DNA of 43,256 nt from Corynebacterium mendelii (GCF_017307055.1 NZ_JAFLEQ010000017.1:354433-397688); one strand, 5' to 3'; shown: positions 16,529 to 27,680, numbered from the stretch's first letter. Notes: generated by a model from the sequence alone, not told the origin. Numbers and translations: made by a program.

Positions 16529-16540
16529 TAGGTTGAGGAT
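16529..16540 (+). promoter_or_regulatory. Probable leaderless promoter of the ATPase gene
   Basis: TAGGTT (16529-16534) followed by six bases (GAGGAT) and the ATG at 16541. GAGG could also be read as a ribosome site but lies only 2 nt from the ATG, too close to work well. Confidence 0.4.
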
Positions 16541-17630
16541 ATGCCACAGTACCCAATCGAAACCCTGAAGGTCGATGGTTTCGGCCCGTTCGCCAATCTG
16601 AGTATCACTACAAGTCCTTCGCTGAACATTGTCGTGGGCGAGAATGCGACCGGAAAATCACTGCTGCTCAAACTTCTGTATGCCACAAGCAGAACCCCTG
16701 AGCCACGATCCGACGCTGACCAAGACTGCTCTCGGGTCATCGGTTGCCTCAAGGCTGAACGGGGTGTTCCGGCCGGAACAACTGGGACGACTGGCAAGTC
16801 GGGTACAAGGCAGAGGAAAAGTATCGATTTCCGTCGCCTTCGGTGGACTCGATGATCCTTTGTCCTTCACATTCAATTCAGCAGCCCGGTCTGAGGTGAA
16901 AATCGGCTCATTCCCCAAAACGAAGCTTGCCGACAACGCTGTGTTCCTGCCCTCGAGGGAGCTTCTTTCTCTCTACCCCGGCCTCGTGTCGTTGTTTGAA
17001 ACCCGGGAAACCGCGTTCGATGAGACATGGCGGGACACAGCGGTGTACCTCGGAATGAGTGCTCTTCGTGGTCCGCGCAGCGTTGCCGCAAACAACATCC
17101 TCGAACCAATCTCCGAAGAAATTGAAGGGAATGTTGTGGAAGAAAACGGGCGGTTTTACGTCCGACTTCCCAATTCCGGTTCGAGAACCGCGAAACTTGA
17201 GGCCCCGCTGGTCTCTGAAGGCTACCGGAAACTGGTAATGATCATCAGGCTCGTCTCCAACGGTGTCCTGTTGGAAGGCGGCTATTTGTTCTGGGATGAA
17301 CCAGAAGCAAACCTCAACCCGAGAACCCAGCGGGCTGCCGCCAAGGCGATCATCAGGCTTGCGGAAAGCGGCACACAGGTATTCGTCGCGTCACACAGTG
17401 TGTTCCTTCTGCGGGAAATCGAAATGCTTCTCAATGACGGCCAAGTCCGGAAAGCGATTACTCCCACTTACATCAGCATGCAGCGCGACCGGTCAGAGCA
17501 GGAAGACGGCCCCGCCAGCGGAAAGATTCGCGTCACCACCACAACGGATCCCGAAGGGCCGGCATCGATCGTCGCCCACGAGGAAGAAAGCGATCAGGCC
17601 ATGCGTTATCTCGAAATGGATTTCGCATAA
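16541..17630 (+). pseudogene. AAA15/21-type ATPase, frameshifted
   Basis: SMC-like AAA ATPase of the kind found in defence and repair modules. The first frame (from 16541) gives PIETLKVDGFGPFANLSI and the Walker A VVGENATGKSLLLKLLYA. The second frame continues with LNGVFRPEQLGRL, the segment FLPSRELLSLYPGL, a signature-like VSEGYRKLVMIIRLV, Walker B LFWDEPEANLNP and the switch ASHSVFLL, ending at 17630. The two frames join with a +1 shift somewhere between about 16680 and 16720, equal to one extra base or two missing. All ATPase motifs are otherwise intact, so the event is recent, or is a sequence error, or is recoded. A nuclease-like gene follows 24 nt later in a similar state. Confidence 0.8.
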
Positions 17631-17654
17631 GCAAAAAGAACACACTCCTGACTG

Positions 17655-18180
17655 ATGGGGTTGATCTTCACGTTTCCACCGGGATGGGTCATTTCGAAAA
17701 TCGACGACTGGCCGGAGCAAAGGCATCTGACAGCACAACCATTTTTGCTGCAAGGCCTGCGATATTGTTGCCATCCACGGTGACGAGCTGTGGCTGATCG
17801 AAGCAAAGGACTACACCTACCGCGAGGCGTCCATCCCCGCCGATCTCCATGACACAATCGCCGCAAAAGTCTTTCATTCCCTCGCGGTTTTGGGGGGCAC
17901 TGCGCTGAGTGAGAACAGCCAAAACCATGAGTTTGCGAGAAAGAGCCTCTCATGCAGGACCGCACGGGTGTGCCTGAACATTGAACTCCCTGATGGCGGC
18001 CAATTCCAGAAAGTCCTCTATCCTGTTCTCGCAGAACATAAACGCAGGCTCAAAAAAGCACTGCGCCCATTGAAGATGCCACACCCCACAGTGTCATGTT
18101 CGAAACAAAACGGGACAGAAACGACACATTGGACAGTTGATCGCGACCCTAAGACCCGCCACAAGCACTGGGACAGGTAA
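17655..18180 (+). pseudogene. PD-(D/E)XK nuclease-like partner of the ATPase, frameshifted
   Basis: From the ATG at 17655 the first frame reads MGLIFTFPPGWVISKIDDWP and goes on to about 17750. The next frame then gives DIVAIHGDELWLIEAKDY, then ASIPADLHDTIAAKVFHSLA and, further on, LEDGGQ-like and LKKALRPLKMP segments, ending at 18180. D...E-A-K in the strand-turn-strand context VAIHGDELWLIEAKDY fits the PD-(D/E)XK nuclease core; this is inferred, not proven. A +1 shift at about 17750 is needed to join the frames. I know proteins of this type beside AAA ATPases, but cannot name the family. The gene is convergent with glf. Confidence 0.6.
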
Positions 18181-18215
18181 TACGGCGTGAGCAGCAGCAA
18201 ACCGGTTCCGCACGC

Positions 18216-19511
<1,296 letters not shown>

Positions 19512-19582
19512 TCATTCGCGACACGCCGTCAGCCTCATCAATTCACACAAACAACACAAGTAACATAAGCCTCATCCATACC

Positions 19583-19623
19583 TATGATGGTTTTACACAC
19601 CGTCCGCCACACCACAGGTGTGG
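19583..19623 (+). promoter_or_regulatory. Possible promoter and leader hairpin of the pseudo-amidase gene
   Basis: TATGAT (19583-19588) is a good -10 box; GTAACA at 19560-19565 would be a poor -35 at 17 nt. If used, the leader would be about 170 nt long and contain the hairpin CCACACC-ACA-GGTGTGG (19607-19623). Confidence 0.35.
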
Positions 19624-19764
19624 TGCGGCAGAGGACAACCACTAACACCACGCAGTCCATGCCGGTGGGATGCGGCAGCAGAGCGCCCCCAGAAGCTTTT
19701 CCCGCGCTCGATGTTGCCGCCATCGACCACCGGCACCGTGCAGCACACATACCAGGGAGATAAC

Positions 19765-22446
19765 GTGCAGCAACGCAAAAAACACAGCGCCTTCAAGCGC
19801 CCGGTCACCGCTTGGGTAACCGCCGCCGCGTTGGCGACCACAGCAATTGTCGGGGTCACCGGCAGCCATGAGATGCGGGAGGCGGAAGCCGCCACCCCCA
19901 TGGAACAGGCTGTCGCACTGGCCACCCAGAACTTCGCCGAGGGTCTCAGCGTGCTTGTGGGGGATCCGGATATTCAGCGCGATCTCGGCGACGGGGCACG
20001 GGTGGTCAAGGAATTCACCCGCGATGACACCTTCGACATGTTTGCCCTGACCTGGAAAGGGCCCCGCGATATTGATGCGATGGTCCGTTCACTGCGCGAG
20101 GACGGCACATGGACCGACTGGTTTGCCGCTGCACCGATCACCGATCCCGACCGGCCGGACCGGATCAACGGCACGCAGATGATCTACGTGGAGCCGACCA
20201 CCAAGGTGCAGGTATCGACCAATGGTGTCGATATTGAGCTGCCCCCAGGGGCCACTGATCCGCAGCAGCCGCCGGCAGACCAGCCCGCGGCCCCCGGCCC
20301 GCAGCACCCGGCCGAATACACCCGGCCTGTGCCGCCGGAAGCTGTTGACAGCGCTGTCCCGGCCATTGACAACGCCCCGGACAACCAGCCTGCGCCCCCT
20401 GCGGTACCGGAACAGCCCGTCGATCAACCGGCGGCGCCGGCACCGGCACCGGCGGAACAACAACCGGCACCTGCTGCCGCGCCTGCCCCGGAACAGGCGG
20501 GTGAGACTGCACCGGAACAACCGCAACCGGTGGAAGCGGCACCTGCACCGGCAGCTGTCCCGGCACCCGCACCTGCTGCTCCCGCGCCTGACCAGCCCGC
20601 GGCAGAGCACGGCCCCGCCGATCAGCCGGTGGCAGGTGACGGGCAGCCCGTGGATGCACCACCGGCGCAACAACCGGTTGATGCAGCCGCTGTCCCGGCT
20701 CCGGCACCTGTCCCGGCTCCGGCACCGGTTCCCGCACCTGCTCCGGCACCGGTTCCCGCACCTGCTGCTGTACAGGGGCCGGTGACTGATCCCAATGGTG
20801 TGAGCACTGTTCCCGCTGTGGGTGAAGCAGTGGCCACCATTCCGCTGGGCTTTACCGCCCCGCAGCCTGCCCGTGGCGTGTCTGTGGCCCAGCCGCGTGC
20901 CCTGACCGGAAGCAGCATCGAGCGTGTGGTCGATCTGATCAAACCCGTCGATGTCACCGCCGTGTTCGCTTCCGCCGAAGACACCGACACCCCGATGATG
21001 GATTTGGCCGGTATCGAAGATGATCTGAAGGGCATTCCGCGGATCATCACCCGCAAGGGCTGGATTCCGGAGGCATCAACCGAGTGCACCACCTTCAACG
21101 ACAAAGTCTCGGCGATCGCGGTGCAGTCGACCGGCGGGTCAAACGACTACAGCCCGGAGCAGGTTCCGGCGATGCTGAAGTCGATCTACAAGTACCAGAC
21201 CGGGCAGTTGGGCTGGTGTGATGTGGGATCCAACGCCTTCATCGACAAGTTCGGCCGTATCTTCGAGGGCCGTGCCGGCGGGTTGAACAAAGCCGTCCAG
21301 GGCCAGCACACCCCCGGCTTCAACGCCAACACCTGGGGTATTTCCCTCATGGGTGATTTCTCTTCGACCGCCCCGTCAGAAAATGCGGTGACCGCCGCCG
21401 GTGAACTGGCCGGCTGGCGGGCGCATGTCGCCGGTTTCAGCCCCAGCGGCACCGACACCCATTTTTCCGAGGGCAACAACAAATACCCGGAGGGAACACC
21501 GGTGAACCTGCCGAATGTGTTCGCATCCTCTACTGTGACCGGTCTTCCCGCCACAGAGGTCGCCGGCGATATTCCGGCGATCACCCGCGGGGCACAGACC
21601 CGCTATGAGGCGATCAAAGCCGGTGCTTTCGACGCCGAGGCGTCACGGTCGCTGGAGAAATTCCGCGATGAACAGCGCAAGAAGGCAGAGACGAAACGTC
21701 TGACGGATTCCCTGCGCACCGACCCTTCCGGGGCAGCGTCACGCTACCTGGGTGGACTGGCCGGCTGGGATGACAATGACGGCTCCTCGACGATGTCGAA
21801 AGTCGATCAGAAACTGGCTGATCCGTCCACCCAGACGGTGCTGAAAGTCGCCGGTTCCCTGCTGGCCATTGGTGCCACGGTGGCGGTATCGCGCGGCCTG
21901 GTGCCCGATGAGCTGCAACAGGTCGGCAACGCCGAACTGGTCAGCGGGGTAACCGTGAGGGATATTCCGGTGATGGTCACCAAACTGCTGTCGCTGGGCG
22001 GTGACACCAAATACTCCCGCACCTGGCAGCGCATCGACGCCACCGTCGGCCCGGCACTGGGCAAGGTTCTCGGCGGGCCGACCACGGCCACACCGGTCAG
22101 CGCCCTGAATTCACAGATCACCTATGTGCCCTTCGAACACGGTCTGATTGTCTCCTCCCCGGAGGCCGGAACCCACGGAATCTGGGGTGCGATCGGTGAC
22201 GCCTGGGCGGCCCACGGTTTCGATACTGTGCTGGGCCTTCCGGTCAACGAGGAATACGCGGTTGACGCCACCACCCTGCGCACCGATTTCCAGAACGGTT
22301 TCATCACCTTCGACCGCACAACCGGAACCACCCAGGTTCATCTGCCGGGCGGTGACCAGCTATCCGTCGAACACGTGCTTGCCGCATTGACCGGGCAGAC
22401 TGATCAGGCCGACACCGTCAACCGGCTTGTCGGCTCCTCGCAGTAG
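19765..22446 (+). CDS. Surface protein with degenerate PGRP/amidase_2 domain (Rv3811-like)
   Basis: 893-residue exported protein. The GTG start at 19765 has AGGGAG 6 nt upstream. After an N-terminal signal segment (about 8-43) come a small domain (45-160), a long Pro/Ala-rich linker (about 163-345), the PGRP fold (about 425-610), a charged helix with a hydrophobic segment near 690-712, and one LGFP-like repeat (about 785-862, FEHGLIVSS, LGLPVNEEY). The PGRP domain keeps the scaffold DKFGRIFEGRAGGLNKAVQG-HTPGFN with H515, but the first zinc site is IAVQST instead of the usual xVHHT, and the final HRD...CPG block is FASSTV...ATEVAG. It therefore probably binds but does not cut peptidoglycan. 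It is divergent from glf, as Rv3811 is near glf in Mycobacterium. Confidence 0.88.
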   Translation: MQQRKKHSAFKRPVTAWVTAAALATTAIVGVTGSHEMREAEAATPMEQAVALATQNFAEGLSVLVGDPDIQRDLGDGARVVKEFTRDDTFDMFALTWKGPRDIDAMVRSLREDGTWTDWFAAAPITDPDRPDRINGTQMIYVEPTTKVQVSTNGVDIELPPGATDPQQPPADQPAAPGPQHPAEYTRPVPPEAVDSAVPAIDNAPDNQPAPPAVPEQPVDQPAAPAPAPAEQQPAPAAAPAPEQAGETAPEQPQPVEAAPAPAAVPAPAPAAPAPDQPAAEHGPADQPVAGDGQPVDAPPAQQPVDAAAVPAPAPVPAPAPVPAPAPAPVPAPAAVQGPVTDPNGVSTVPAVGEAVATIPLGFTAPQPARGVSVAQPRALTGSSIERVVDLIKPVDVTAVFASAEDTDTPMMDLAGIEDDLKGIPRIITRKGWIPEASTECTTFNDKVSAIAVQSTGGSNDYSPEQVPAMLKSIYKYQTGQLGWCDVGSNAFIDKFGRIFEGRAGGLNKAVQGQHTPGFNANTWGISLMGDFSSTAPSENAVTAAGELAGWRAHVAGFSPSGTDTHFSEGNNKYPEGTPVNLPNVFASSTVTGLPATEVAGDIPAITRGAQTRYEAIKAGAFDAEASRSLEKFRDEQRKKAETKRLTDSLRTDPSGAASRYLGGLAGWDDNDGSSTMSKVDQKLADPSTQTVLKVAGSLLAIGATVAVSRGLVPDELQQVGNAELVSGVTVRDIPVMVTKLLSLGGDTKYSRTWQRIDATVGPALGKVLGGPTTATPVSALNSQITYVPFEHGLIVSSPEAGTHGIWGAIGDAWAAHGFDTVLGLPVNEEYAVDATTLRTDFQNGFITFDRTTGTTQVHLPGGDQLSVEHVLAALTGQTDQADTVNRLVGSSQ

Positions 22447-22696
22447 CGGCCGCATCTTTGCCGCATATTCCCGTGTGATCCGGCGGGGCGCACAGTGGAC
22501 CAACCCGCTGTGCGCATCCCACCGCCATCCCCGCAACGACTTTCCCGCTTCGGCGGGGCCGGGACACGAATTCCTCCCCCACATCAAGCCCCTCACCGCA
22601 GTTTTTGCCCTCACCGGCCGGGCTGCCGCAGGCATCATCATCTCCCTGGGATGCCCGGCAGACAAACCGGAAAAGAGCAAAAAGGACTCCGGTGAC

Positions 22697-22735
22697 CGGC
22701 GGGGATGTTTTTCTCCCGGCCCCGCCGATTTTTTT
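22697..22735 (+). terminator. Rho-independent terminator after the pseudo-amidase gene
   Basis: CGGCGGGG (22697-22704) pairs with CCCCGCCG (22720-22727), followed by ATTTTTTT. It lies about 250 nt past the stop codon, so the transcript would have a long 3' end. The rest of the 22447-22925 gap holds nothing I recognise. Confidence 0.65.
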
Positions 22736-22925
22736 CTGCGTGGCGCTTGCCCTGTGTGGCCCCGCCTACCGCTGCACACACCGCGGGTTGCCCTGCGGGG
22801 CAGCCGGATCCGCCGCCCGGCTGCAGCCGGGAAACAACAGCACCTGCAACACACAGCCGCACCACCGGCTGACACCGGCCGGGAAGTGCGTGAGCTTTTT
22901 TCAGCACAAACCCGGCGGGAAATAA

Positions 22926-23810
22926 TCAGGGACCGGTGGTGGGGCCGAGGATCTCTTCGAGGATGCCTGCCACCCCGTCGTGGGCGTTGTCGGCACAGAC
23001 GATATCGGCGATGAGTTTGACTTTCTCGTCGGCGTTGCCCATCGCCACCCCGATTCCGGCCCACTGCAGCATCTCGGTGTCGTTGGGCATATCGCCGAAA
23101 GCGATAATGCTGCCCCGGGTGATACCGCGCTGGCGGGCCACATCTTCCAGGCCCATCCGTTTGGTGACCCCGGGGGCCGCTATTTCCACCAGCCCGTCGG
23201 GGATGGAAAAAGTCATGTGCGCGGTCCCCGCGGGAATGTGGGCCGCCAATGCATCGAAGATGTCCCGGCTGGTGAAATCGACATTGCGCACCAGCAGTTT
23301 GACCACCGGTTGGCTGGTCAACTCGTCCAGGCCGACAATATTCGGGGCGACGGTCTCGCCGGGGGCTTTGCCTTCCGGCTGCCAGATGTGGGTGTAGTCG
23401 GGGCTGATGAAAAAACTGTCCACGGCAGGGCTTTGCCCGACATCACCGCCGCGTTCCACCGCAAATCCGGTTGTCCCCCGGCCGTGGAACAGGGTGGTGG
23501 CCACCTCAACAATGTGGGCGGCAGCATCCGGGGCAAGCCGGTGGCTGGCGGTGATTTCATCCCGGTTCGGATCAATGACCATCGCACCATTGGCACAGAT
23601 GCACAACGGGGCATAGTCGAGCTGGTCGACCACCGGGGCCAGCCAGCGGGGCGGCCGGCCGGTGGCGATGACAAACCCGCAGTCGGCGGCAATGATCCGG
23701 TTGATGGCTTCTTTCAGCCGCGGGGTGACTTTTTCCTGCGGGTTCAAAAATGTGCCGTCCAGATCGCTGGCCACCAGCCTGATGGTTCGGTCACGGTAGT
23801 CAAGACTCAT
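22926..23810 (-). CDS. HAD-superfamily (Cof-type) phosphatase
   Basis: 294-residue cytoplasmic HAD hydrolase of the Cof/IIB class. The catalytic DLDGT is at 16-20 and the Mg-binding GDMPND at about 239-244; between them lies the large alpha/beta cap typical of the class, with VIATGRPP as motif II. The ATG at 23810 has GGAAGG 5 nt upstream. Corresponds in position to Rv3813c near glf in Mycobacterium and to the HAD gene before serS in corynebacteria. The substrate is probably a sugar phosphate or nucleotide but cannot be told from sequence. It is followed by no clear terminator before the converging pseudo-amidase gene. Confidence 0.9.
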   Translation of the reverse strand: MSLDYRDRTIRLVASDLDGTFLNPQEKVTPRLKEAINRIIAADCGFVIATGRPPRWLAPVVDQLDYAPLCICANGAMVIDPNRDEITASHRLAPDAAAHIVEVATTLFHGRGTTGFAVERGGDVGQSPAVDSFFISPDYTHIWQPEGKAPGETVAPNIVGLDELTSQPVVKLLVRNVDFTSRDIFDALAAHIPAGTAHMTFSIPDGLVEIAAPGVTKRMGLEDVARQRGITRGSIIAFGDMPNDTEMLQWAGIGVAMGNADEKVKLIADIVCADNAHDGVAGILEEILGPTTGP

Positions 23811-23937
23811 GGGGGCCTTCCGGTGGGTGGACCAGGCAGATGACGCCACGGCCACCGCTTTTTTCAACAACAAACGGGCATCCGGCAATCGGTGCGATCA
23901 TGTCCGGTCCCTGCCGCGGGTGCGCCTGTGACAGTGG

Positions 23938-24921
23938 TCAGGAGCGGGTGAGGAAAGCTTTGATGCGTTTGAGCGCAACGACGACCCGCCCTTTGAGGCT
24001 GTGGCCGGCCGGGGTGAGTTTCTGGATCGCCCACATCGATTTGCGTTCGATTTTTCTTTCCAGGCGGTCGGCTTTTTTCTCTGCCCGTTCACGCTTTTCC
24101 GTGGTGTAGAGCTCTTCCGCCTGCCCGGGTGTGGGGGCTGATCCGCCGTGGGATTCCGGAAGCCACCACGGGGAGCCGGCGAACGGACCGAACAGCTCGA
24201 TATAGCGCTCAACCGCGGCATCGAGCATGGCATCCATGGTTTTTTTCAGCTGCTCGGTATCGGCCTGCGCATCACCGGTGGTGGGGATTGGTTCACCGAT
24301 CCGGATCAGCACCGGGGTGTGGGTCCGCCCCATCGATACCGGACGGTCTTTGGTCCACTGCCGCTGCTGGCCGAACATGATCACCGGAATCAGTGGCGCC
24401 CCGGCGCGGTGGGCAATGCGGGCGGAGCCGGTTTTCAGCTCGTCGCGGATGTCAAACGACCGGGAGATCGTCGATTCGGGGAAAATACCGACAAGCTGAC
24501 CCGACCGAACGCGGGCCACGGCTTCTTCCAGGGATCCCCGCCCGGCGGCCCGGTCGACACTGATGTGTTTCATCGCCCGCATCATCGACCCTGCCACCGG
24601 CACGGAGAATATTTCTTTTTTCGCCATGAACCGCACCAGGCGGCGCCCCCGCAGGTATCCCGCGGTCCCGGCGTAGATGAAGTCCAGGTAGGAGATGTGG
24701 TTGACAGCCAGCAGCGCCCCGCCGTGAAGGGGAATATTGTCGACGCCTTCCACGGTGATGGTGGTCGCCTGTGCCCGCATCATGGTGCGGGCCAGGGCAA
24801 CGACACCTTTGTAGAAGCGTTCACGTGATTCCCGCGGGTGCGGGGGAACTTCCGTGTAACCGGTGGGGACACGGAAGACCCCGGTGGCGGTGAAATCGGT
24901 TTCGCGGCTGGCAGGTGTCAC
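23938..24921 (-). CDS. 1-acyl-sn-glycerol-3-phosphate acyltransferase-like protein (PlsC family)
   Basis: 327-residue membrane-associated acyltransferase that likely transfers an acyl chain in phospholipid or glycolipid synthesis. The GTG start at 24921 has AGGA about 7 nt upstream. Motif I is NHISYLD (H75-x4-D80), motif II lies near KKEIFSVPVAGSMMRA, motif III is FPES (147-150) in place of the commoner FPEG, and motif IV is APLIPV (175-180). The C-terminal 60 residues are rich in Lys, Arg and Glu (EKRERAEKKADRLERKIERK) and may form a coiled coil. Positionally like the Rv3814c-Rv3816c acyltransferases. About 130 nt after the serS stop, same strand. Confidence 0.88.
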   Translation of the reverse strand: MTPASRETDFTATGVFRVPTGYTEVPPHPRESRERFYKGVVALARTMMRAQATTITVEGVDNIPLHGGALLAVNHISYLDFIYAGTAGYLRGRRLVRFMAKKEIFSVPVAGSMMRAMKHISVDRAAGRGSLEEAVARVRSGQLVGIFPESTISRSFDIRDELKTGSARIAHRAGAPLIPVIMFGQQRQWTKDRPVSMGRTHTPVLIRIGEPIPTTGDAQADTEQLKKTMDAMLDAAVERYIELFGPFAGSPWWLPESHGGSAPTPGQAEELYTTEKRERAEKKADRLERKIERKSMWAIQKLTPAGHSLKGRVVVALKRIKAFLTRS

Positions 24922-25049
24922 TGGTGGTTCCTGGTTCGTAGTGGAAAAAACACAAGGCGGATATGGGGTGCGGTCGACTGCCGGGGCAGCTAGCCCAAGC
25001 CCGGTGGTGGCTGTTGCAGGCCTTCAAGGCCATCCGGGCCGGGACAGTC

Positions 25050-26309
25050 TTACGGCGCCGGGCGCAGCATGTCCGTGCCGACATAGGGCTGAAGTGCCGC
25101 GGGCACCGCCACCGAACCATCGGCGGTTTGGTGGTTTTCCAACATCGCGACCAGCCAGCGGGTGGTGGCCAGTGTTCCGTTCAGTGTCGCGCACGCCCGG
25201 GTGCGGCCATCCTCATCCCGGTAGCGCACTTTCAGCCGACGGGCCTGGAAGGTGGTGCAGTTGGACGTCGACGTCAACTCCCGGTAGGTGTTTTGGGTCG
25301 GAACCCAGGCCTCGGTATCGAATTTACGGGCAGCCGACGACCCCAGATCACCACCGGCGACATCAATGACCCGGTAGGGAAGCCCGCAGGCGGCCAGCAT
25401 GTCTTTTTCCATGGCAAGCAGCTTCTGGTGCTCGTCTTGGGCGTCTTCCGGCCTGCACCAGGTGAACATCTCGACTTTGTCGAACTGGTGGACCCGCAAA
25501 ATACCGCGGGTGTCTTTGCCGTAGGAGCCTGCTTCCCGGCGGAAACAGCTCGACCAGCCGGCGTAGCGCAGCGGACCGTCGGACAGATCAATGATCTCGC
25601 CCGAGTGGTAGCCGGCCAGCGCCACCTCGGAGGTGCCGACCAGGTACAGGTCGTCTTCTTCCAGGTGGTAGATCTCATCGGCGTGCGCGTCGAGAAAGCC
25701 TGTGCCCTGCATGGTTTCCGGGCGCACCAGCACCGGGGGAACCATGAGTGTGAAACCGTGTTCGACGGCTTTTTTCGCCGCCAGATTCAGCATCGCCAGC
25801 TGCAGCAGTGCGCCGTTGCCGGTTAAGTAGTAGAACCGGGCACCGGATACTTTCGCGCCCCGCTCGCAGTCGATCAGCCCGAGGGACTCGCCCAGATCCA
25901 GGTGGTCTTTGGGTTCGAAATCGAAAGACGGCTTCTCGCCCACTTCTTCCACAACAATAAAATCGTCTTCGCCGCCTGCCGGGGCGCCCTCGACAATATT
26001 GCCGATACGCCAGGCCAGACGGTTGACTTCTTCGGAAGCTTCCTCTGCCTCGCGGGCGGCTTGTTTGACCTTTTCTTTCAGCTCATTGGTGCCCTTGAGA
26101 AGTTCTTTCCTCTCCTCCGGGGTTGCTTTGCCGATCTTTTTTGTCAGCGCATTCTGCTCCGCTTTCAGGTTCTCTGCCGCGGCAATGCAACTGCGCCGTT
26201 TCTCATCGGCGTCAAGCAGCTGGTCAACCAGGCCCGGATCCTCGCCGCGGGTGATCTGCGACTGGCGGGCGGTATCGGGGTCTTCTCTCAAGGCTTTCAG
26301 GTCAATCAC
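25050..26309 (-). CDS. serS: Seryl-tRNA synthetase
   Basis: Class II aminoacyl-tRNA synthetase charging tRNA-Ser, and the essential housekeeping gene of this stretch. The GTG at 26309 gives [18 protein letters not shown], the usual start, and 419 residues. The N-terminal coiled-coil arm spans about 28-100 ([20 protein letters not shown] and on). Motif 2 is [20 protein letters not shown] and motif 3 is [18 protein letters not shown]. It is divergent from the septum-formation-domain gene and followed on the same strand by the acyltransferase and the HAD gene, the order seen in other corynebacteria. Confidence 0.97.
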   Translation of the reverse strand: MIDLKALREDPDTARQSQITRGEDPGLVDQLLDADEKRRSCIAAAENLKAEQNALTKKIGKATPEERKELLKGTNELKEKVKQAAREAEEASEEVNRLAWRIGNIVEGAPAGGEDDFIVVEEVGEKPSFDFEPKDHLDLGESLGLIDCERGAKVSGARFYYLTGNGALLQLAMLNLAAKKAVEHGFTLMVPPVLVRPETMQGTGFLDAHADEIYHLEEDDLYLVGTSEVALAGYHSGEIIDLSDGPLRYAGWSSCFRREAGSYGKDTRGILRVHQFDKVEMFTWCRPEDAQDEHQKLLAMEKDMLAACGLPYRVIDVAGGDLGSSAARKFDTEAWVPTQNTYRELTSTSNCTTFQARRLKVRYRDEDGRTRACATLNGTLATTRWLVAMLENHQTADGSVAVPAALQPYVGTDMLRPAP

Positions 26310-26322
26310 ACCCCACACCTTA
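26310..26322 (-). promoter_or_regulatory. Possible leaderless promoter of serS
   Basis: On the minus strand TAAGGT (26317-26322) is followed by seven bases (GTGGGGT) and the GTG start at 26309. AAGG in the same place could instead serve as a ribosome site 8 nt before the start, so the call is ambiguous. Confidence 0.4.
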
Positions 26323-26522
26323 CCTTCTGGCGGCCGGTGAAAACCCGACGACCCCGCACCACAGCTACCCGTTTTTATCTTTCACCCCCACTGCATCCCA
26401 TGACAGACAGGCACCTGCACCCAACAGCCTGAAAGCTGCACATCTGTCTCAACTCCGATGGCCCGACCACACCCGGTGCCGGCGGAAGCCGGGTGTGTTG
26501 ATCGTGCAGGGTGCACTGCGGC

Positions 26523-27680
26523 ATGATGGCTGTTGATATGGGCAACATCAACGACACTTTCCGGTCACAGCCAGCTGTTGTGACGGCGCTGGTCGCAGCC
26601 CTGGTGGGCGCCGCAGCCACCGGGGCCTACGACTATGTCAGTATCCGGGCTGTCGAGGAGTCGGTGACACCGGTTGACAACGCTCCCCGCCACCCGGTGG
26701 AGCTGGCGGCACCGACGACCAAAAATATTCCGGTTTTCTCCGACGCCCAACCGGGTGACTGTTTGACCTGGGATGTCGGTGCCGATGCAACGGTGAGCAA
26801 CTTCCACAAAACCGACTGTGCCAAAGACCACCGTTTCGAAGTGTCGTCCCGGGAAAATCTCGCGGCTTTCCCGGCCAGCGAGTTCGGGCCCGAGGCGGAG
26901 CCCCCGTCGATTACCCGGCAGGCGCAGCTGAGGGAACAGCTGTGCAAGCAACCGACCATCGATTATCTGAAGGGCACCTGGGATCCGAACGGCCGCTACA
27001 TCATTGCCCCGATTCTTCCCCAGCCCGCTTTCTGGAAAGCCGGGGACCGCACCATGCTGTGCGGTGTCCAGGCCCCCAATGATCAGGGCATTCCGCAGTT
27101 GACGAGAGGCAAAGCCGCGGAACAGGATCAGTCCCGTGCGGCATACCCCGGCCAGTGCATTGCCGTCGACCGGGCCAATGCCACCAAGATTGTCGACTGC
27201 CAAGCCGACCATGCCCTGGAAATCACCCAGGTGGTGGATCTGAAACAGCAGTTCCCGGAGACCACCCCCACCGTCGATGAGCAGGACGAGTACCTCAAAC
27301 CGATCTGCCAGCAGGCCGCCCAGGATTATGTCGGCGGGGATGACAATCTGTACAACTCGACTCTCGAATCATTTTGGACAGTGATCCAGCCCCGCAGCTG
27401 GGAGGGTGGTTCCCACACCGCGAAATGCGCACTGATCAAAAGCAGCGAGGACGGCTTCGCAACTCTCAACGGATCAGCCAAAGGGGAATTCACCATCAAC
27501 GGTGCTCCCCCGCCACCACAGCCACCCCGGCGTCCGCTGCGCAATCCCCCGCCAGAAGATGCAGCAGAGGACAACCAGCCGGCACCCGAGGCACCGGAAG
27601 CGCCGGCGCCTCAAGTACCCGCACCGGAGCTGGCTGACAATGAGAACCCGCCACCACCACCGCTGCCCCTTGGCCCTTAA
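26523..27680 (+). CDS. Septum-formation-domain membrane protein
   Basis: Protein of about 385 residues with one N-terminal membrane anchor (AVVTALVAALVGAAATGAYDY) and an external part containing two copies of a Cys-bearing module: GDCLTWDVGADATVSNFHKT-DC-KDHRFEV and PGQCIAVDRANATKIVDCQADHALEI. This is the 'septum formation' domain of actinobacterial membrane proteins. A Pro-rich tail (about 330-385) follows. It lies beside serS as in other corynebacteria. The start is uncertain: ATG 26523 has a weak AGGG 11 nt upstream, and ATG 26538 (MGNINDTF) is an equally natural protein start. Its function in division is assumed from the domain name only. Confidence 0.82.
   Translation: MMAVDMGNINDTFRSQPAVVTALVAALVGAAATGAYDYVSIRAVEESVTPVDNAPRHPVELAAPTTKNIPVFSDAQPGDCLTWDVGADATVSNFHKTDCAKDHRFEVSSRENLAAFPASEFGPEAEPPSITRQAQLREQLCKQPTIDYLKGTWDPNGRYIIAPILPQPAFWKAGDRTMLCGVQAPNDQGIPQLTRGKAAEQDQSRAAYPGQCIAVDRANATKIVDCQADHALEITQVVDLKQQFPETTPTVDEQDEYLKPICQQAAQDYVGGDDNLYNSTLESFWTVIQPRSWEGGSHTAKCALIKSSEDGFATLNGSAKGEFTINGAPPPPQPPRRPLRNPPPEDAAEDNQPAPEAPEAPAPQVPAPELADNENPPPPPLPLGP

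Noticed and set aside
16541..18180. PARIS (AriA/AriB) defence system
   Set aside because: The ATPase class is similar, but the second protein shows an E-A-K nuclease-like motif and no DUF4435/TOPRIM pattern.
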